From Xylaria sp. FL1777 (taxonomy: Eukaryota; Ascomycota; Sordariomycetes; Xylariales; Xylariaceae), in NCBI GenBank assembly GCA_022578965.1, contig MU400640.1, positions 1 through 64,000 of the forward strand: 64,000 nt of DNA, written 5' to 3'. Positions 13,871 to 29,400 of this stretch are shown here, piece after piece. Within the stretch, counting starts at the first letter, position 1. Each line of letters opens with the position of its first letter. The translations under genes and the position numbers were made by a program. The notes under the pieces are model-generated. The model was not told the DNA's origin and ran no database searches. It saw only the letters and a program-made list of their open reading frames with translations.

Positions 13871-14459
13871 TAAAAACTTTATTAAAAGTTAAGTTTAAAG
13901 CACTTAATATATTAAATATTTTAATTAGTATGCTTTTAAAAAGTTTTTTAAAGGCTTATTTATATATTTATATTTTTAGCAAATAATATTAAAAATTAAT
14001 GTTAGTTTTATTAAGTTATTTTTATAATAATTAAAGCTATATTTTTTATATTTAACTATTTTAAAAGATTTATTATTTAAAACATAACGCTTAATTATTA
14101 TTAAAGGTTTATAATTTAGTACTAAACTTAAAATAAAAAAATAACTATTAAATTATATAAACTTGCTTAAATAATAAAACAATAGTAAAATAATAGCAAA
14201 AAAAAATGTACGCTAAAGATTATTTGTAAGCATATAAGCAGTTTTTATATAATATATGTTTATTTTATTAAATTAGTAAGCTTTTTAAATATATAAAAAC
14301 TTAATAAAGGTATGCTTTATTTTATAATAATAATTAGCTTTTTTAATAAGTTAAGTTTATTACGCTTTAATGTTTATATTTAATTTAATAATAAATTATA
14401 GCTGCAAATAATAGCTAACTTAAAAAAATCAAGATTTTTTAAAAAATACTAAGGATTTT

Positions 14460-14515
14460 TTATTATTATTATTATTATTACTATTATTATTACTATTATT
14501 ATTATTATTACTATT
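14460..14515. repeat. Trinucleotide microsatellite (TTA/CTA)
   Basis: This is a run of TTATTATTA units interrupted by single C substitutions (ACTATTATT). Confidence 0.85.
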
Positions 14516-14639
14516 ATATTAATAACTAATTATTTATATATACTAAGGTTTTATAAATAAACTTAATTTTTTTAGCTAAATATAATAGCTTAAATAATAA
14601 TACAAAGTATATATATATAGTTTATGTTTATTAATATTA

Positions 14640-15065
14640 CGGTATATAGCTTTCTTTTAAGTGTTTATGCTTTTTTTTGCTAGTAGTAAATAGTTTCCCT
14701 TTAAGTGTTTTAGTATACTTTTTTTTGTTAGCGTGCAAGTTTTAGCTTAAGTAATATAAAGCTACAATGTAATATATAGCTTTTTTTTAAATATTTTTGC
14801 GTTTTTTTGCTAGTAGTATATAGCTTTTTCCTTTAAGTATTTATGCCTTTTTTTGCTAGCAATAAATAGTTTTTTTTTAGGTGTTTTAATATGCTTTTTT
14901 TTGCTAGCATGCTAGTTTTAGCTTAAGTTATATAAAGCTATAATATATAGTTTTTCCTTAAATATTTATGCCTTTTTTTGCTAGTAATATATAGTTTTTT
15001 TTAAGTATTTATGCTTTATTAGTAATATATATGTTTTTTTTTAAATATTAATGCTTTTTTTTGCG
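14640..15065. repeat. Minisatellite with TTTGCTAG-containing units
   Basis: The core is a pyrimidine-rich segment such as TTTAAGTGTTTATGC followed by a T run, GCTAG and ATATATAG. It recurs about every 60 bp. A longer block that includes GCAAGTTTTAGCTTAAG and a TATAAAGCTA stretch occurs twice (near 14,730 and 14,915), which suggests a higher-order unit of roughly 180 bp. Confidence 0.7.
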
Positions 15066-15984
15066 TTTTTTATTTATTTTATAGCAAAAAGCAAACTAAA
15101 AAATTTATGTTTTAGTTGCTTAATTATAAATAATTTCTTAAGTAAAACTAACCTTTATAAATAAACAGCTTAAAAGTTTTAAATATTTTATTAAGTTTTA
15201 ATTTTTTTTATTACTACTATTATATTATTATTTTTTATTATTTCTTTTTATTTTATATTATTTTATAAACATAATAGTTTAAAAATAACTATAATAAATA
15301 TAATCTTATAAAAAGCTATTAATGCTATTATTTATATTAGCAAAATAAAAATTATTTATATAATTGCTATATGTTTATTTTATTATTTATATGCTAATTA
15401 AAAGCTTTATATAGTTTATAATAATACTTTTTAAAATTTCTTTTGTTTAAAAAAAAAAAAGATATATAATAGCAATTTTTAAGCATTAGTTCTTAGTTAA
15501 CTAAATAGCATTACTTTTGTTTTTAATAATATTAATGTTGCATTTAATATAAAGCTTAAGTTAATTACTTATTATAAATTTATTAAAAATAAGTTTTTTA
15601 ATATAGTACGTAATATATTAGCTTAGTTTTTATAAAGCATATATGCTTTTAAGTTTAAGGTTTACTATATAAGCTATTAATTTTGCTATAATAAAAACAA
15701 TAAAAAGCTTACTAAAGTTTATATAAAAACGTATGCTTAAATTAAAAAAAAAAAAACTTAAAACATTAAATATATAATAAACAAAATATATTATAATTAA
15801 AGTTAAAGCTTTTAAAAAGTAAAGCTGTTTTATTAAAAGCAAAGTAAACAAATAAACAAAGTGTATTATAGTTATAATATAATTAAAATTTAGTATAAAA
15901 GCATAGTAAACAAAATAAATAACGTTTAAAATTAATGGTTAAGTTTTAATTTATAATAAGTTATATATTATAAAGTTTATTAAA

Positions 15985-16262
15985 TGCACTACTAATATTA
16001 TTAATATTACTAATATTATTAATACTAAGTTTAATATTATTAATACTAAGTTTATTATTAATATTATTAGTTTATTAATATTATTAGCACTACTAATATT
16101 ATTAGCACTATTAGTATTATTAGTACTATTAATATTATTAGCATTACTAGTATTATTAGTTTATTATTAATATTAAGTTTATTATTAATACTAAGTTTAT
16201 TATTAACACTAAGTTTACTATTAATATTAAGTTTATTATTAATACTAAGTTTACTATTAAAT
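15985..16262. repeat. Simple minisatellite, TATTAATACTAAGTTTA type
   Basis: Short units built from ATTATTAATA and ACTAAGTTTA are repeated through this stretch with variable phase. There is no coding potential. Confidence 0.75.
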
Positions 16263-17102
16263 AGTTAATTTCTTTAGCTAAATTTAATAGCTTAAATAAT
16301 AATAAAAGTTTTTTTATTTAGCTAATTATATTAATTACTTAGTTATTTAAGCACTTAATTAATTAATTAATTAATTTATTAGTTATTTATTAGTTAATTA
16401 TAATTAATTATATAAAGCTTAGCTAAAGCTAGCTTTTTTATTTTATTTATACTACTTTATATTTTTTAATTATTTAATAGTAATTAAAGCAAAAGCTGCT
16501 TTAAGTTTTAAGCTATTATAAAGCAAGTTTTTATGCTTTAATTATTAGTACAAAAATAGTTATTTATTTTAAAATATAGCAATATTATGTTTTATTTATT
16601 AAATAATTATATTATAACTAATAATTACTTAAATTAAATATATATATTTAATTAAAAAAAAAATATTAAACTATATATTATATAAACTAGTTATATTAAT
16701 AAGCTTATTAATAATAGCTTATTAATTTATAGCTATAATAAATAAACAATTAAAAAAAGTTAGTTTTGTTTTATTATTAAACTAAAATATTAAATTATTT
16801 ATAATATTTTAAAATTTTTAGCTTATAGTTATTTTATTATAAATTTTAAAAAATATATATATATAAATAAAAATGTTAAAATAGCATAAAATAATATAAT
16901 ATGCTTTAAATATATTTTTAAAGTATTAGCATTAATAAAAAAAAAAAAAATAGCTTAAAAGTTAAACTTATTATTTATAGCTTTAATTTTATTATAACAT
17001 ATAAAAAAAAAAAAAGCTATATTAAAAAAAGTCTAAGTTTTTATAGCTTTAGCAAAAACAATTTTTTAAACATATTTAAAATTAAAGCAAAGTATACTAA
17101 AG

Positions 17103-17401
17103 TAAAATAAAGTGGCTAAATAAGCTAACTAGCTAGTTAAAGTAAGTTTAAGCTAAGTTATATAGTAAAAATAAAAGTATAAATATTGCGCTAAATTTTA
17201 AAGTATAGATTTAATTAATACGCTTAATATTATAAAAACTAGCTATAGTTGCTTTATTTGTATTATTAAATAGCTTTTTAATTAATTGTTTAATTTTCTA
17301 ATTTATATATAGCCTAATTGCTTAAATGCATAAGTTATGACTTATTTTTTTGTAATTAAAGTATTGTAGTAAATTTTGCGCAATTATACTGCTTTATTTT
17401 A
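17103..17401. mobile_element. 299-bp TIR element (MITE-like), copy 1
   Basis: This 299-bp unit begins TAAAATAAAG and ends CTTTATTTTA, a perfect 10-bp terminal inverted repeat that extends to about 14 bp if transitions are allowed. An equally long copy in the same orientation lies at 31735-32033. The outer TA at each end could be a TA target duplication, as in Tc1/mariner-type MITEs. I considered that the two copies are LTRs of one 14.9-kb element, but the outer flanks share no 5-bp duplication and the ends are not TG...CA. Confidence 0.6.
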
Positions 17402-20400
17402 TTGGTGTTTTTAATAAAGCCGATCTTTTATTTACTATAAATAATACTATAAAACTAATAAATAAGCGATTTATTATTGCTAATTTATATATTTAATTTA
17501 TTTATTTATTAATTGCTATAATTTTTATAAATAAAACATAATATATTATATTTAGTTGCTTTAGCTAATAATAAGCAAAGCTTACTTAGTATAAACAGTT
17601 TAGTTATAATTAATAATAAACACTTAAGCTAGTAGCTTTTAATTAATAAAGCTTAAAACAAACGTATAAAAATGTTAAACTGTTTTTTTTGATTTAGTTT
17701 ATAAAGCGCTTTTATTTTTTCTAGCAAAATAATAATTAAGTGTTAAAATATTAGTACAGTTTTTAAAATAGCATAGCTAGAAAACTGTTTATTAAAAACT
17801 TTTAAAAAGCTAAAAGGAAAAGATTTACGTTAGAAAGCTAATGCTTTACAAAAAAAAAAGCATAATTGCTTTTATATAAGCAAAAAAAAATAAAAAACAG
17901 GCTTAAAAAAAGAATAAAAGTTATAAGAATTCTTAAAAACTATAATATAAGTAAGTTTAATGCTTATTTATATTAAATAAATCTAAGTTTATATATTAAT
18001 ATATAAAGCCTTTAATAATTAAAAATATATTTTGTTTTTTAAGCTAATACGGTTTTTTATTAAAAAATAAAAAGCAAGATCTTTTAAATATAAGTTAGTT
18101 ATTGTTTAAAGATTTTACGTAAAACATAGCTATTGCTTTTTTATAGTACTTATTATTAAATAAAAAAGCTTTAAAAAAAAGAAAAAAGCATGCTACTTTT
18201 ATAAATAAAAAGCTATAAAAAAATAAAGCTTGCTTAATAAAACTTATGTAAAACAAAGCAAGCTAAACTAAAAAACAAAAAAACTAAACGTTATAAAGCA
18301 TACAAAAAAATAAAAGCGCATAAAAAACAAAAATATAAAAGCATTTAAAAAAAGACTTAAAAAGTTATAAAAAATAAGCTAATAGTTTTTATAAATGCAA
18401 ACAAAAAAAATTGTTAGGTTTTTTAAGAAAAAAGTTTAAAAAAACAACATAAAAAAACTTAATTACTTAAAATACTTAAAAATCTTTAGCATTTTATACT
18501 TTTTTTTTTTTTTAAACTTATATTTTTACTTAGTTTATTTTTATTATTTTTTGCAGCTTATTTTTTTTATTACTTTTATATAAATTTTACTTTAATTTAT
18601 TATATAACTTAAAAGTTTAAAAACTATAGCTTAATTAAGTAATCTAGTTATAAAAAATCGTTAGATTTTTTTACTTTAATATATAAAAAACATTAAAACT
18701 ACTTATAAACAAAAAAAATAAAAATAATTAGCTTATTATTTTTAAAAAGTATTAAAGCAACTTTATTTAGCTTAAGCTATTTTAATAATAAGCATAATAC
18801 TAAAATTAAGCTATTATTTATGCTTTTTAACTTAAGATTAAACTAGCATTTATTGTTTAATAAATTAAAAGTAAACAAATAGCTAAATAATTTAAATGTT
18901 TTTTTTTATGTAAAGCGTTTTAAAAACATTAATAAAATTAAACAAGTTTTTATTTATTATAATACTTTTTAAACAAAAAAAATAATAAAAATAATACTAA
19001 AGAATTGCTTATTTTAAACAAAAGTTTATAAACTACTTAAGCAAAAATTTAAGCTTTAAAACTTTAAGCAAAATAAGTTTATTATTACTATATTACAGAA
19101 TTTTAAAGCTTGCTTAAAAGCTATATATTTTATTAATTTTAAAACTTACTTTTTTTAGCATTAAATATATACTAAAAATATTAAAACTTAAAAAAATTAT
19201 TATTTTAATTTTTAATTTATTTAAGGTTTACTTAAAAAGCTAAATTAAAATACTATTAATAAAATAATAAAGTTTTTTAAAAAGTTATATAATAACTTAA
19301 ATAAAATGTTTTATAAAAACTTTTATAAAACATTAAATAACTAAATTAATAAAAAGTTTAAGCTAGATTTTTATTTTAAAAAAACAAAAAAAGTACATAA
19401 AACATAAAAAAAAGTTAATTATTTATATAATTATAATTTTAATAAGCTTTTATATATTGCTATTAATGCTATTAAGCTAGCTATTAATATAATTATACTA
19501 GCTATAAAAATAGTTATTATTAAAAAGCAACAAATAAAACTAGCTTAATATTTTGCTTACAATTAAAATATAAATAATATTACTAAATAAATATAGCAGC
19601 TAAAATTAAAACAAGAAAACATAGCAATTATAAAAAAAAAACTAAAAAAAATGCTAAAAAAACTACAAAATTAATATGTTTAATTAGTTAATTAAAAACT
19701 ATAAGTACTATAGTATTACAAAATTAGCATAAACTTATTAAAAAAGTAAATATTTAGCATTAATGCTATAATTTCTAAATATTTATAAAGAAGTAAATAT
19801 AACTTTAAAAAATAAAAATAAAACAAACAATTGTTTAATTTTTTATAGCAAGTAAAATTAAATAATCTTTATTTAATAAAAAGAACTATTTATTAAAAAT
19901 ATAGCATAAATAATTATTATGTTTATAAATATAGCTTTATTTATAAATTAAAAAAGAAAAACATTATATATTAGAACTTTAAATAGTGTTTAAAAAAGCT
20001 AGAATTTTTTGCAAGCTTTAAATGCATAAAGGTTTTTTCTAAAGTTATAAAAATTAAAAAAAATAAAAAGAGAATTTTTAATGCTACGTTAAAATAGATA
20101 TATAACTTTGTTTTAAGTAATAATAAGCCATTTAAATAAAAAGCTTATTATTAACTGCAGAAAAAAAACTTTGTTTTAAATAATAAAAATTTAAATATTA
20201 AAATAAAAAGCAAACAAAAAAATTAAAAAAAAAAAAGACTTTATTAGCTAAATAATAAGCAGCTAAACTAAATTTTAAATAAAAAGTTTAATAATTAAAT
20301 TAGTATGCTTTATAAAATAAAACTAGCAAAAGCTTGCAATATTAAAAAAAACAACTTAATAAATAGCAAGCTAAATAATAGCTTTATTATAATTAATTAA

Positions 20401-23400
20401 AACTTTATATAAAGCACTTTTTATAATGCAAATAATACTAAAGTTTTGCAAAGCTATATATTAAGCAAAAAAATTAGCGTAAATATGTTTTAAGTTAATT
20501 GTTATAAGCTTTTATTTAAAAAAGCTGCTTTTTATTAAACAAAAAATAAAAAAAGATCTAAAAAACAAAAAAAAGAACTTTTTATAAATTAAACAATTAA
20601 AAAAATTTATTTAGATAATAATAAGTTTTTTATTTAACTTAATACTAAAAATATATAAATAAATAATAATTTTTATAAGCAAAATATTTTATTAAAATTA
20701 AAAAGTTTTAATTGTTAAAAGCTTTAAAAAATCTAAAAAGCAAAACTTATAAAAAAAAGCTTAAAATTTGAAAAAATATAAGCTAGAAAATCTAAAAACT
20801 TTTTAAATAAAAAAACAAATATTACTTTTAAAGACTTTATACTAAAAGTTCTAAAGTACTTTAATGTTTTTATTTAAACAATTGCTTAAATAAAAGCTAA
20901 ATTATATTTTAAAGCAGCAAAAGTTTTTAAGCTAATGTTAAAAATAATACTATTACTTTTAAATAACTTTAGCAAAAGTTTAAGCTAGCAAATTAAATTA
21001 AATATATTATAACTTATTTTAAAAAAAAAAAGCAATAAGTTAAAATATAAAGCTTAACTAAAAACTTTATTACAGAAAATCTTAACTTAAATAAACATAA
21101 AGAATGCTTTTTTTTATAAAAGCGTAGACTTTTTAGAAAAAAATATAAAATCTTAATAGCTAGCAATTAAAAAAGCATAAAAAAATTCTTAGCTAATATT
21201 ATAATTAACTAATTAGCTTAGTAAACATAGATTATTTAGTAATACTTGCAAAACTAGCTTTTTATTAAATTATTTAATAGTATAAATAAATAAAAAGATA
21301 AAATATAACAGTTTTATTATATATACTTATATGCTTTAATTTAGCTTTATAGCTGCTTTTTTAAAAAAGCAACGCTATAAAATAATAAAGGTTTTTTACG
21401 ATTAAAACTAATAAAATAATTAAATAATGTTGTTTTTTACTTATATTGCTTTAGATTTTTAAACGTTAAAAAACAAGCTAAAGTTTAATAAAATGCTTTT
21501 TAAGATTTTAAACTAATGTAATATTATATATTTATTATTTAAAAATAACTTAAAAAAGCAAAAGTTACTAATTGTTATACTTATGCTGCTTTTAAAAAAA
21601 GTAATATTTTTAACTAAACTTTAGCTTTATGCTAACTTTATATTAATAGCGCTAAAAAAAGAAAAAAAGCTTAAAAAGCTAATATAGCTAGCATTAATAA
21701 TTTTAAAAAGCGCTAATTAAACTTTTAACCCTTTTAAAATAAAAATTTATAAAAAATATAATAATTATACTAGTAATAATAGCTTAAACTTATTTAAAAA
21801 AACATTAAAGTATAGATTTTATAATAAAAAAAACTTAAGCTTAATAAATTATTTTAACTAAAAATATTTAAGCTTTTTAAATTTATGCTTTATATTAGTT
21901 TTGCTACTAAGATTACAAAGTATTTTAGCTATATTTTTAAGCATTATAAAACTAAAAGAATATATATAGCTTTGCTTAAAGCTTACTATAAAAATAAAAA
22001 ACAAAATTTATAAAAAAAATATTATTAAAATTATTAATTTTAAAGCATAGTTTAGTATTATTATAAATTTATTTATTAATAAAAATAGTTTTACTACTAA
22101 AAATATAAATATAAGCTAAAAAAGATTTAATTAAACTAGTAATTTTATTAAATATATAAAATGCTTAAAAACTACTATTTAAATAAATAAAAAATTGCTG
22201 CTTTTTTTGCTATATATAATTAGCAAAAAATAAGCTATTTACTTTTTATTGCTAAAAATAAACTTTATTATAAAATTATAAATAAGTTTATATTTTTAAA
22301 GCTTTTATATAATAGCTAGTATAATACTTAAAACTAATTAAATTATTATATTAATAATAAACTATATTAAAAAACTAAGTTTAAAAGCTTAAAAATATTA
22401 GCAATTAAAAAACTAATATATATTTGTTAAATTATTAGCTTAGCAAATAAGCTATATAAAGCACAAAAATACTAGACTTTAAATAAGAAATCTAATAATT
22501 AGCAAAAAAAAACAAAAAAAAATTAAAAAAATATAGTTTAAAAAAATATATAAATGCAAACTTTTAAAAAAATTAAAACCTATATAATAATATAACGTTA
22601 ATAGCTTTTTTAATTTTTTTTATATAAAATATCGAACTTTTTGAAAATTTAGAAATATAAAACAATAAAAAAGTTTGTGCTATTTTTAATAATAATTAAC
22701 TACTTAAAATACTTTTAATTGCAATAAAAAAAACGCTAAAGTAAAAAAACACTAAAAAATTAACAATTATAAAAACTAAAAATCTTATATATAAATTAAA
22801 AAGCAAGTATAACTTAATTATAATTTTAATTTAAGCATTATTAATTTTTTAAGCTTTAAAAACTAACAAATTAATAAGAAATAAAATAATAATTTTAAAT
22901 ATAATATATAAAACAAAAAATAAAAAGATTTATTTTAAAGATAACGTGCTATTTAATAGCATTGTTTTACTTAGATTTTATAAGTAAAAAAAGCAAGCTT
23001 TAAAAAAGGCAAGCTATTATTTAAAAGGTTTTGTGTTATTTTAATAAAATAGCATTTATTAAAATATATATTTACGTTTTAGTACTATTTTTAAAAATAT
23101 TTAATTAATTATTAAATAATTAGTTATTTTTTTAGAAAAGCTTTATATAATTAACTTTACTTAGTAAAAAGCAGCATTACTAACTAAAATATAATATTAC
23201 AAAAAAATAGTACTTTTTTAGGACTTTTTTAAAATAAAAAAAATACATAATAAAATCTTTTCTTTTTATAAAATTAAAACAGTTTTTTATAAAGCATAGC
23301 AAGTTTATAGCATTTTAATTTTTAAGCTTTTAAAAAATATTACTATAGAGGTTTTAAAAACTTAACTTAAATATAGCGTTTTTAAAAAAGCTTATAGTTT

Positions 23401-26400
23401 ATATTGCAACGCTTAGTTTTTAGTACAAAAAAAAAGTAAAAAGGTTTAATTAATTAATTTAGCTACAAAAATAAATGCAGTTATTATATATAATACTAAT
23501 TTTTTTTAAAGCTATAATAAGTTTTTTAAAAAGTTTGCAATATATAAAGTAATTTTTATAGTTAATTTATTTTTAAGATATAATTAAATATTACTTTTTA
23601 TTTTTAGCTAAATAATAACTGCTTTTTTTATATTAATAAGCTTTTTTTAAATGATTATTTTTTTGCAAAAAGCAATAAATTTAATAGTTTAATTTTTAAA
23701 AGTATTATTAAAGGTTTTATATAATATATTACTAATAAAATGTAAACTTTTCTTTAATAATATAGTAGTTAAAAGATTTATTACTAAATATAATAATTAT
23801 AAAGTTGTTTTAAATATTAAGCAGTTTATATTAAAATATTTTAAGAATTTTAATATTATGCTATTAAATTTTAAGCTAGCTAAAATTATAGTTAATGCAC
23901 TAAAAAGCAAATAAGTAAAACAAATAATTAAAATAGTTAGTTATATATATAGCACTAATAATAAAAGTTTAATAAAAGCAAAAATAATAAAAATTCTTAA
24001 GTAAAAAACTTATAAAAATATTATAAAAGTATGATTTTTTTTAGAAATAATGGTATATTACTAAATATAAATATAAAAGTATGCTATAATTACAAAACTA
24101 TTAACAGTTTTATTATAAAAAAATAAGCTGTTTTGCTTTAAAAAACTGCAAAAAAAAGCTATAAAAAAGCTTTAAAAAGTTATTATAACAGTTTTTATTT
24201 TTATTACTTTTAATTATATAAGAAAACTTATTTAGCTAAAAATAAATGTTTTTAAAACTAGCTAAAATACTATTTTATGCTAAAAAATTAATAAAGCTAT
24301 TAAACTAACAAAATATAAGTTTAAAACATAAAAAAGCCTTAAAAAAAAATATAATACTATAAAGCTAAAAGAATTTGCTATTATTAAAACTTTTTAAAAG
24401 TTATATAACTATTTTTATAAAATTATGTTTTATTTAAAAATTAATATAAAAGTTTTTATAGCTTAGCTAAATAATGGATTTTTAGTATTGCTAAATATTT
24501 AATTAACGAAATAAATAGCATATATAAAGACTTTTAATTTTATATTTTACTATGTGCTAAAAAAAAAACATATAGTTATTAATAAGCTTTTTAGGAAATT
24601 TTTTAAGCTATTAAATAAGTTAAATAATTATTAAAAAAAAAATATAAAAAATTTTATTAATTTTTAATTATATATAATAGCTATTATTATTGCATATAAG
24701 AAATTAAACAATTAATTAGTTAAAAACTTAGTATATTAAAAAATAGAACTTTTGCTATACTTAAAAGAAAATTAAAGCAAAAAAAGCAGGCAAATTGCTA
24801 AATATTTTGTTTTTAAGCGAGTTTTAAAAAAACTTATAATAAAAAAGAAGCAAAAACATTTTAAAAAAAAAGCTTTTAAATTTTTTATTAATAAATTTAC
24901 TTTTTAAAAAAAAGCAAAGTTTAAAAAAATACTAAAAAAAGTTATTAATAATAAAAAAACCTAAAAAGCTTTTATTAAAAAAAACTATAAAAAAATAATA
25001 TATAAAAGCTAAATATTTATAACTTAATAAATAACTTAAAAATATTACTAAAAAAGCTTTTATTAAAATATTTATATTATAATTGCTAGTTGTTTTAATT
25101 GCTAAAAATTTACTAATAGCAAAAAAACTAAAAAACACTGTTTTAATTATTCTTTAAATCTTTTAGTTTTTTAGGTTATAAATATACAAACTATATTATT
25201 AAGCAATAAATTTAAAGCTATTATAAAAGCAAAATGCAAAATAATAACTTATTTAAAAGCTAAACTTTTAAAATATATAGATTTTTTAAAAATACTTAAA
25301 TTTATTAAAAAAAAAATCATATTTTAGCATAAAGTTTTTATAAAAATTAAGTATAATAATAGCTTTAAATTTAAAAAAGAAATAAAAAACGTAGTAAATA
25401 CTTTAAGCTATAAAATAAATTATAGCTTAGCTTATTATTTTTAAGCTTAAAGCTTTATTAAAAAAAGCTATAAGCTAATAAAAAAAAGCTTTATATAAAT
25501 AATAAATAAAACTAAAAAAAATTAGCTAAAATATTTAAACTTAATAATATAAGCAAATTATATTTTTATGTATTATTATAGCTATAGCTTATATAAGCTA
25601 ATATATAAAAAAATGCTAATTTTGCTAATAAAAAATATAATACTAATATAAAAAATAATTAAATAATAAAATATTGCCTTTTATAAAGATTTTATTAAAG
25701 CTAAAGTTAAGCAGCTAAAATGCTATAACTAGAATATTATAAAAGTTAAAGCAATTATAACTAAAAAAAAAAAATTAGCTATAAAAGCTAAATTTTAAAA
25801 AAATGCTTATAAAATTAAGCAATTGCTTAAAAAAAGCTTTTTTGTTTTTTTTTATAATATTATGCTTTTAATAAATAAGTTTAACAATAAAAAGCTATTA
25901 TATAAATAAATTAGCTTTTATAAAGTTAAAAAAAATGTTAATTATAAATAATACTAATTAGTAGAATTAACTAGTAAAAAATTAAAAAAGTTGTTTTTTT
26001 TTAAAAAATTAAAGCAATTTATATAAAATAACTAAAAGTACTAAAAACTAGAAAATTTTAACTTTAATATATAAATTATTAGTATTATAGCTATTTATTA
26101 AAGATTAAATTAAAACAATAAAGCTTTTAATAATTAAAGCTATAATAATTAAGCTATAAAAAGCAAAAAAAATATAATAAATTATAAAAGCTTTTTAAGT
26201 TTATAAAAGCTGCAGTATAACTTTTAGTGCTTTAAATATTTTAAGTATTAAAAAATATAATAGTTTATTTTATTTTTTTAGCTATTATACTATAAAGCGC
26301 TTTAAAAAGTAATAACTAATAAAAACTAAAGCAATAGATTTTTTTTTTTTTACTTTTTGTTTTTTTATTAATTGTTTTGTTTTTTATTTTTACTAATTAT

Positions 26401-29400
26401 ATAAGTTTATATAATTAAGTTATAATATATAAAACTATTTTTTTTTGCTTAAAACTAAGCATATTTTTTATAGCTTTTTTTTTATTAGTTTTATATTTAT
26501 TAGTTTTATAATAGCTAATTTATTAGCACTTCTTTTATTATTATGCTAAAAATATAAGTTTTTATTTTATTTTAATGTTTTTTAAATAGTTAAGCAGTTT
26601 AATCTTAATATAAATTATTATTGTTTTTTTTTAAAAATGCATAAAAACAAAAAAAACAAAAGTAAAAATTACTTATTAGTTTTAATTACTTAAGTTTATT
26701 TTATTACATTAATGCTTACACATAAGTTTTTTTACTTTTAATTGCTTTATTATTTTTATTTAAAACTAAATAGTTTTTTTTGCTTTTAGTTTAAACTATT
26801 TAATACTTAAAAAAAACTTTAAAACTACTAAAAAGCAAAAAACACTATTATTATATTTTAAAAAGTTACTAGTTTATATTTTATATATTTAAACTATTAG
26901 TAATAATTTAAAGCTATAATTAAGCAATAATAAACATTTAATAAAATAATAAATGTTTAAGTAAAGTTTAAAGCAAGCTTAGCAAAAATAAAATTTTGCT
27001 ATAAAAAATTAAATAAAATTATTTAATTATATAAAGCTAAAGAAATAAAAACTAAAAAAAAAACAAAAGGAAATTTAATAATTTAGTATTAATAATTTTT
27101 ATTTTGTATATTTTTGATTTTTTTATTATAAAAGTTTTATATATTTGCTTTTATAAATGTTATAATTTAACTTTTTATATAATAACTATTTTTTTTTTAT
27201 TTATTATGCTTAAAAAAGAATTTATAAGCTATATAATAAAAAAAAATAATTGTAAATTATATTAAAGAAAATATTACTATATAAGTAAATTGTTTAATTT
27301 TTTTATTTTATTTTATTTTATATAATTTATTTTAATTTATTTTTTTAGCTATTTTTTTAAATACTTAAGCGTTATGCTAATTTTTTAAGCAATACTAAAT
27401 TATTGCTTACTAATATTATACTTAATAAACTAAGCAATAAAATTAGTTTAAAAAAAACGTTTTAATTTACGTTTTAATTTAGTTTTTTTTTTAGTTAAGC
27501 AAACAAAAGTATTTTTAATTAAAACTATTTGTTTTTTAAAGTTTTTAAACGTAAGATTTTTTTTAATTATTATAATTATTATATTAATTTTAAAATATTT
27601 AGCTATATTATTTTTAAACTTATAAAATAAACAGTTTTATAACTAAATAATAAATATATAATTAATATATATATTAAACTTTTAACTTAAAATAGTATAA
27701 TAAAAAAAAAAAATAAAGCTTTATATACTTTTTGCTTTTAATTATTATTAATAATTGTTTATAATACTTATAAAACATAACATTTTATATTTTAAATAGC
27801 TATATAAATATAGCTATAAATTAGTAAAAGTTATAAAAAATCTAATATATATATTTGCTTTAAAAACTGCTTTTAGTTGCTTTTATATATAATAAGCAAA
27901 ATTTTAAATGTTTTTGCTTTTTTATTTAATTAAAGCTAGCTTAAATATATTAATTTATATAATATATATAAAAAAAATTATAACTAATTTTTTATTAAAT
28001 ATATTTATTGCTAGCGTTATTACTAAAAATTTTGATTTATAAATAGTTTAATGTTTAATTATATAAAACAAAAAAAGTTAGCTAAATAAAAAAAACAAAA
28101 TCTAAAAAAAAAAAAAATATATATATTTTATTACTTATTAATAAATTTAACTTTTTAAATATTATAAATATAACTATTTATTAGCTAAATAGTATTAATT
28201 TCCTAAATATTAGTTAATTATTATAATGCTTTTTAATTATTAAAAACTTTATTAATAACAAAAAAATTGTTTTTTAAATGCTTAATTAAGCAAGCATTAA
28301 TTATATTACTTAAAAACAAAAACTTTATAATAAAAGCATAAATTAAGTAGTTTAAAGATTTAAACACTAAGAAAAAAAATTGCAAAAAAAATTTAAGCTT
28401 TAAAACTACTTAAAAAAAAACAGATTAAAAAAAAAAACAAGCTTTTTTTTTATATTTACTAAAGCTTAAGTTATTTATTTTGCTATTAATAGTAATAAAT
28501 GTTTAAAAAAAATAAGTTATAAATATATTAAAAAAAAGCTAAAAAATAATTATTTAACTAATTAAAACTACTTTATTTGCTTATTTTTTAATTAATATTA
28601 ATATAAACATATAAAAAATAATTGTTATAAAAGCATTTAATAATTAATAATTTATTTTAGCAATAAAATAATTAATTAATAAATTAAAAATAATATAGTA
28701 AGTTTATAAAAAAAAAGTACGTTAGTTTAAAAATATATATTTTAGCTTTTTTTTTATTATATTTGCTTTATTTAAACTTTTTATTTATACTTAACTTTAC
28801 TATTTTATTTACTTAATAAGTTTTAATTTTTTGTATTTAATATAAATACTTTTAGCATTTATATTTAAGAAATTTTGTAATTACTAAAAAATAATAACTT
28901 AAATTAGCAATTAAAAATATTAAACTATATATAGCAAGTAATACTAATATTAATACTTGCATTTTATATTTTTTTATATTATTTGCTTTTATATTTTTAA
29001 CTTATATTAAAATTTTTAATTTGTTTGCATTTTTTACTTAATTGCAAAATATAGCAAAAATATATATATGCTTAAATATTATTAAAGATTGCTTTTATTA
29101 TATATATATGCTTTTAATTATTATATTTTTTATTTTTAAGAAAGTTATTAATACTGCAAATTAATTAAAAATAAAGGCATTTTTTTTTAAAAGTTCTAAA
29201 AAGCTAACACTTAATATTAAAGCATACTAATAATTAACACAAAAAATAGTAAACTTTAAAAAAAAAGCAAAAAAAAAAAAAATAAGCATATATATATAAA
29301 CTTAACTATTAATTATAAAAAGCCTTTTTTTAAAAATTAAAAGCTTTTTAAAAATAGCTTTAAAAAAAAGCTAATAATTATTAAAAGTTTAAAGTATAAA

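Noticed and set aside
15630..15851. 73-codon ORF on the minus strand in the AT-rich block
   Set aside because: The product is low-complexity (F, I, L, Y, K) and arises from A/T runs. There is no motif, splice structure or conservation cue.
24932..25138. 68-codon hydrophobic ORF on the minus strand, resembling a membrane peptide
   Set aside because: In DNA this AT-rich, TTT and ATT codons dominate any open frame, so hydrophobicity is expected by chance.
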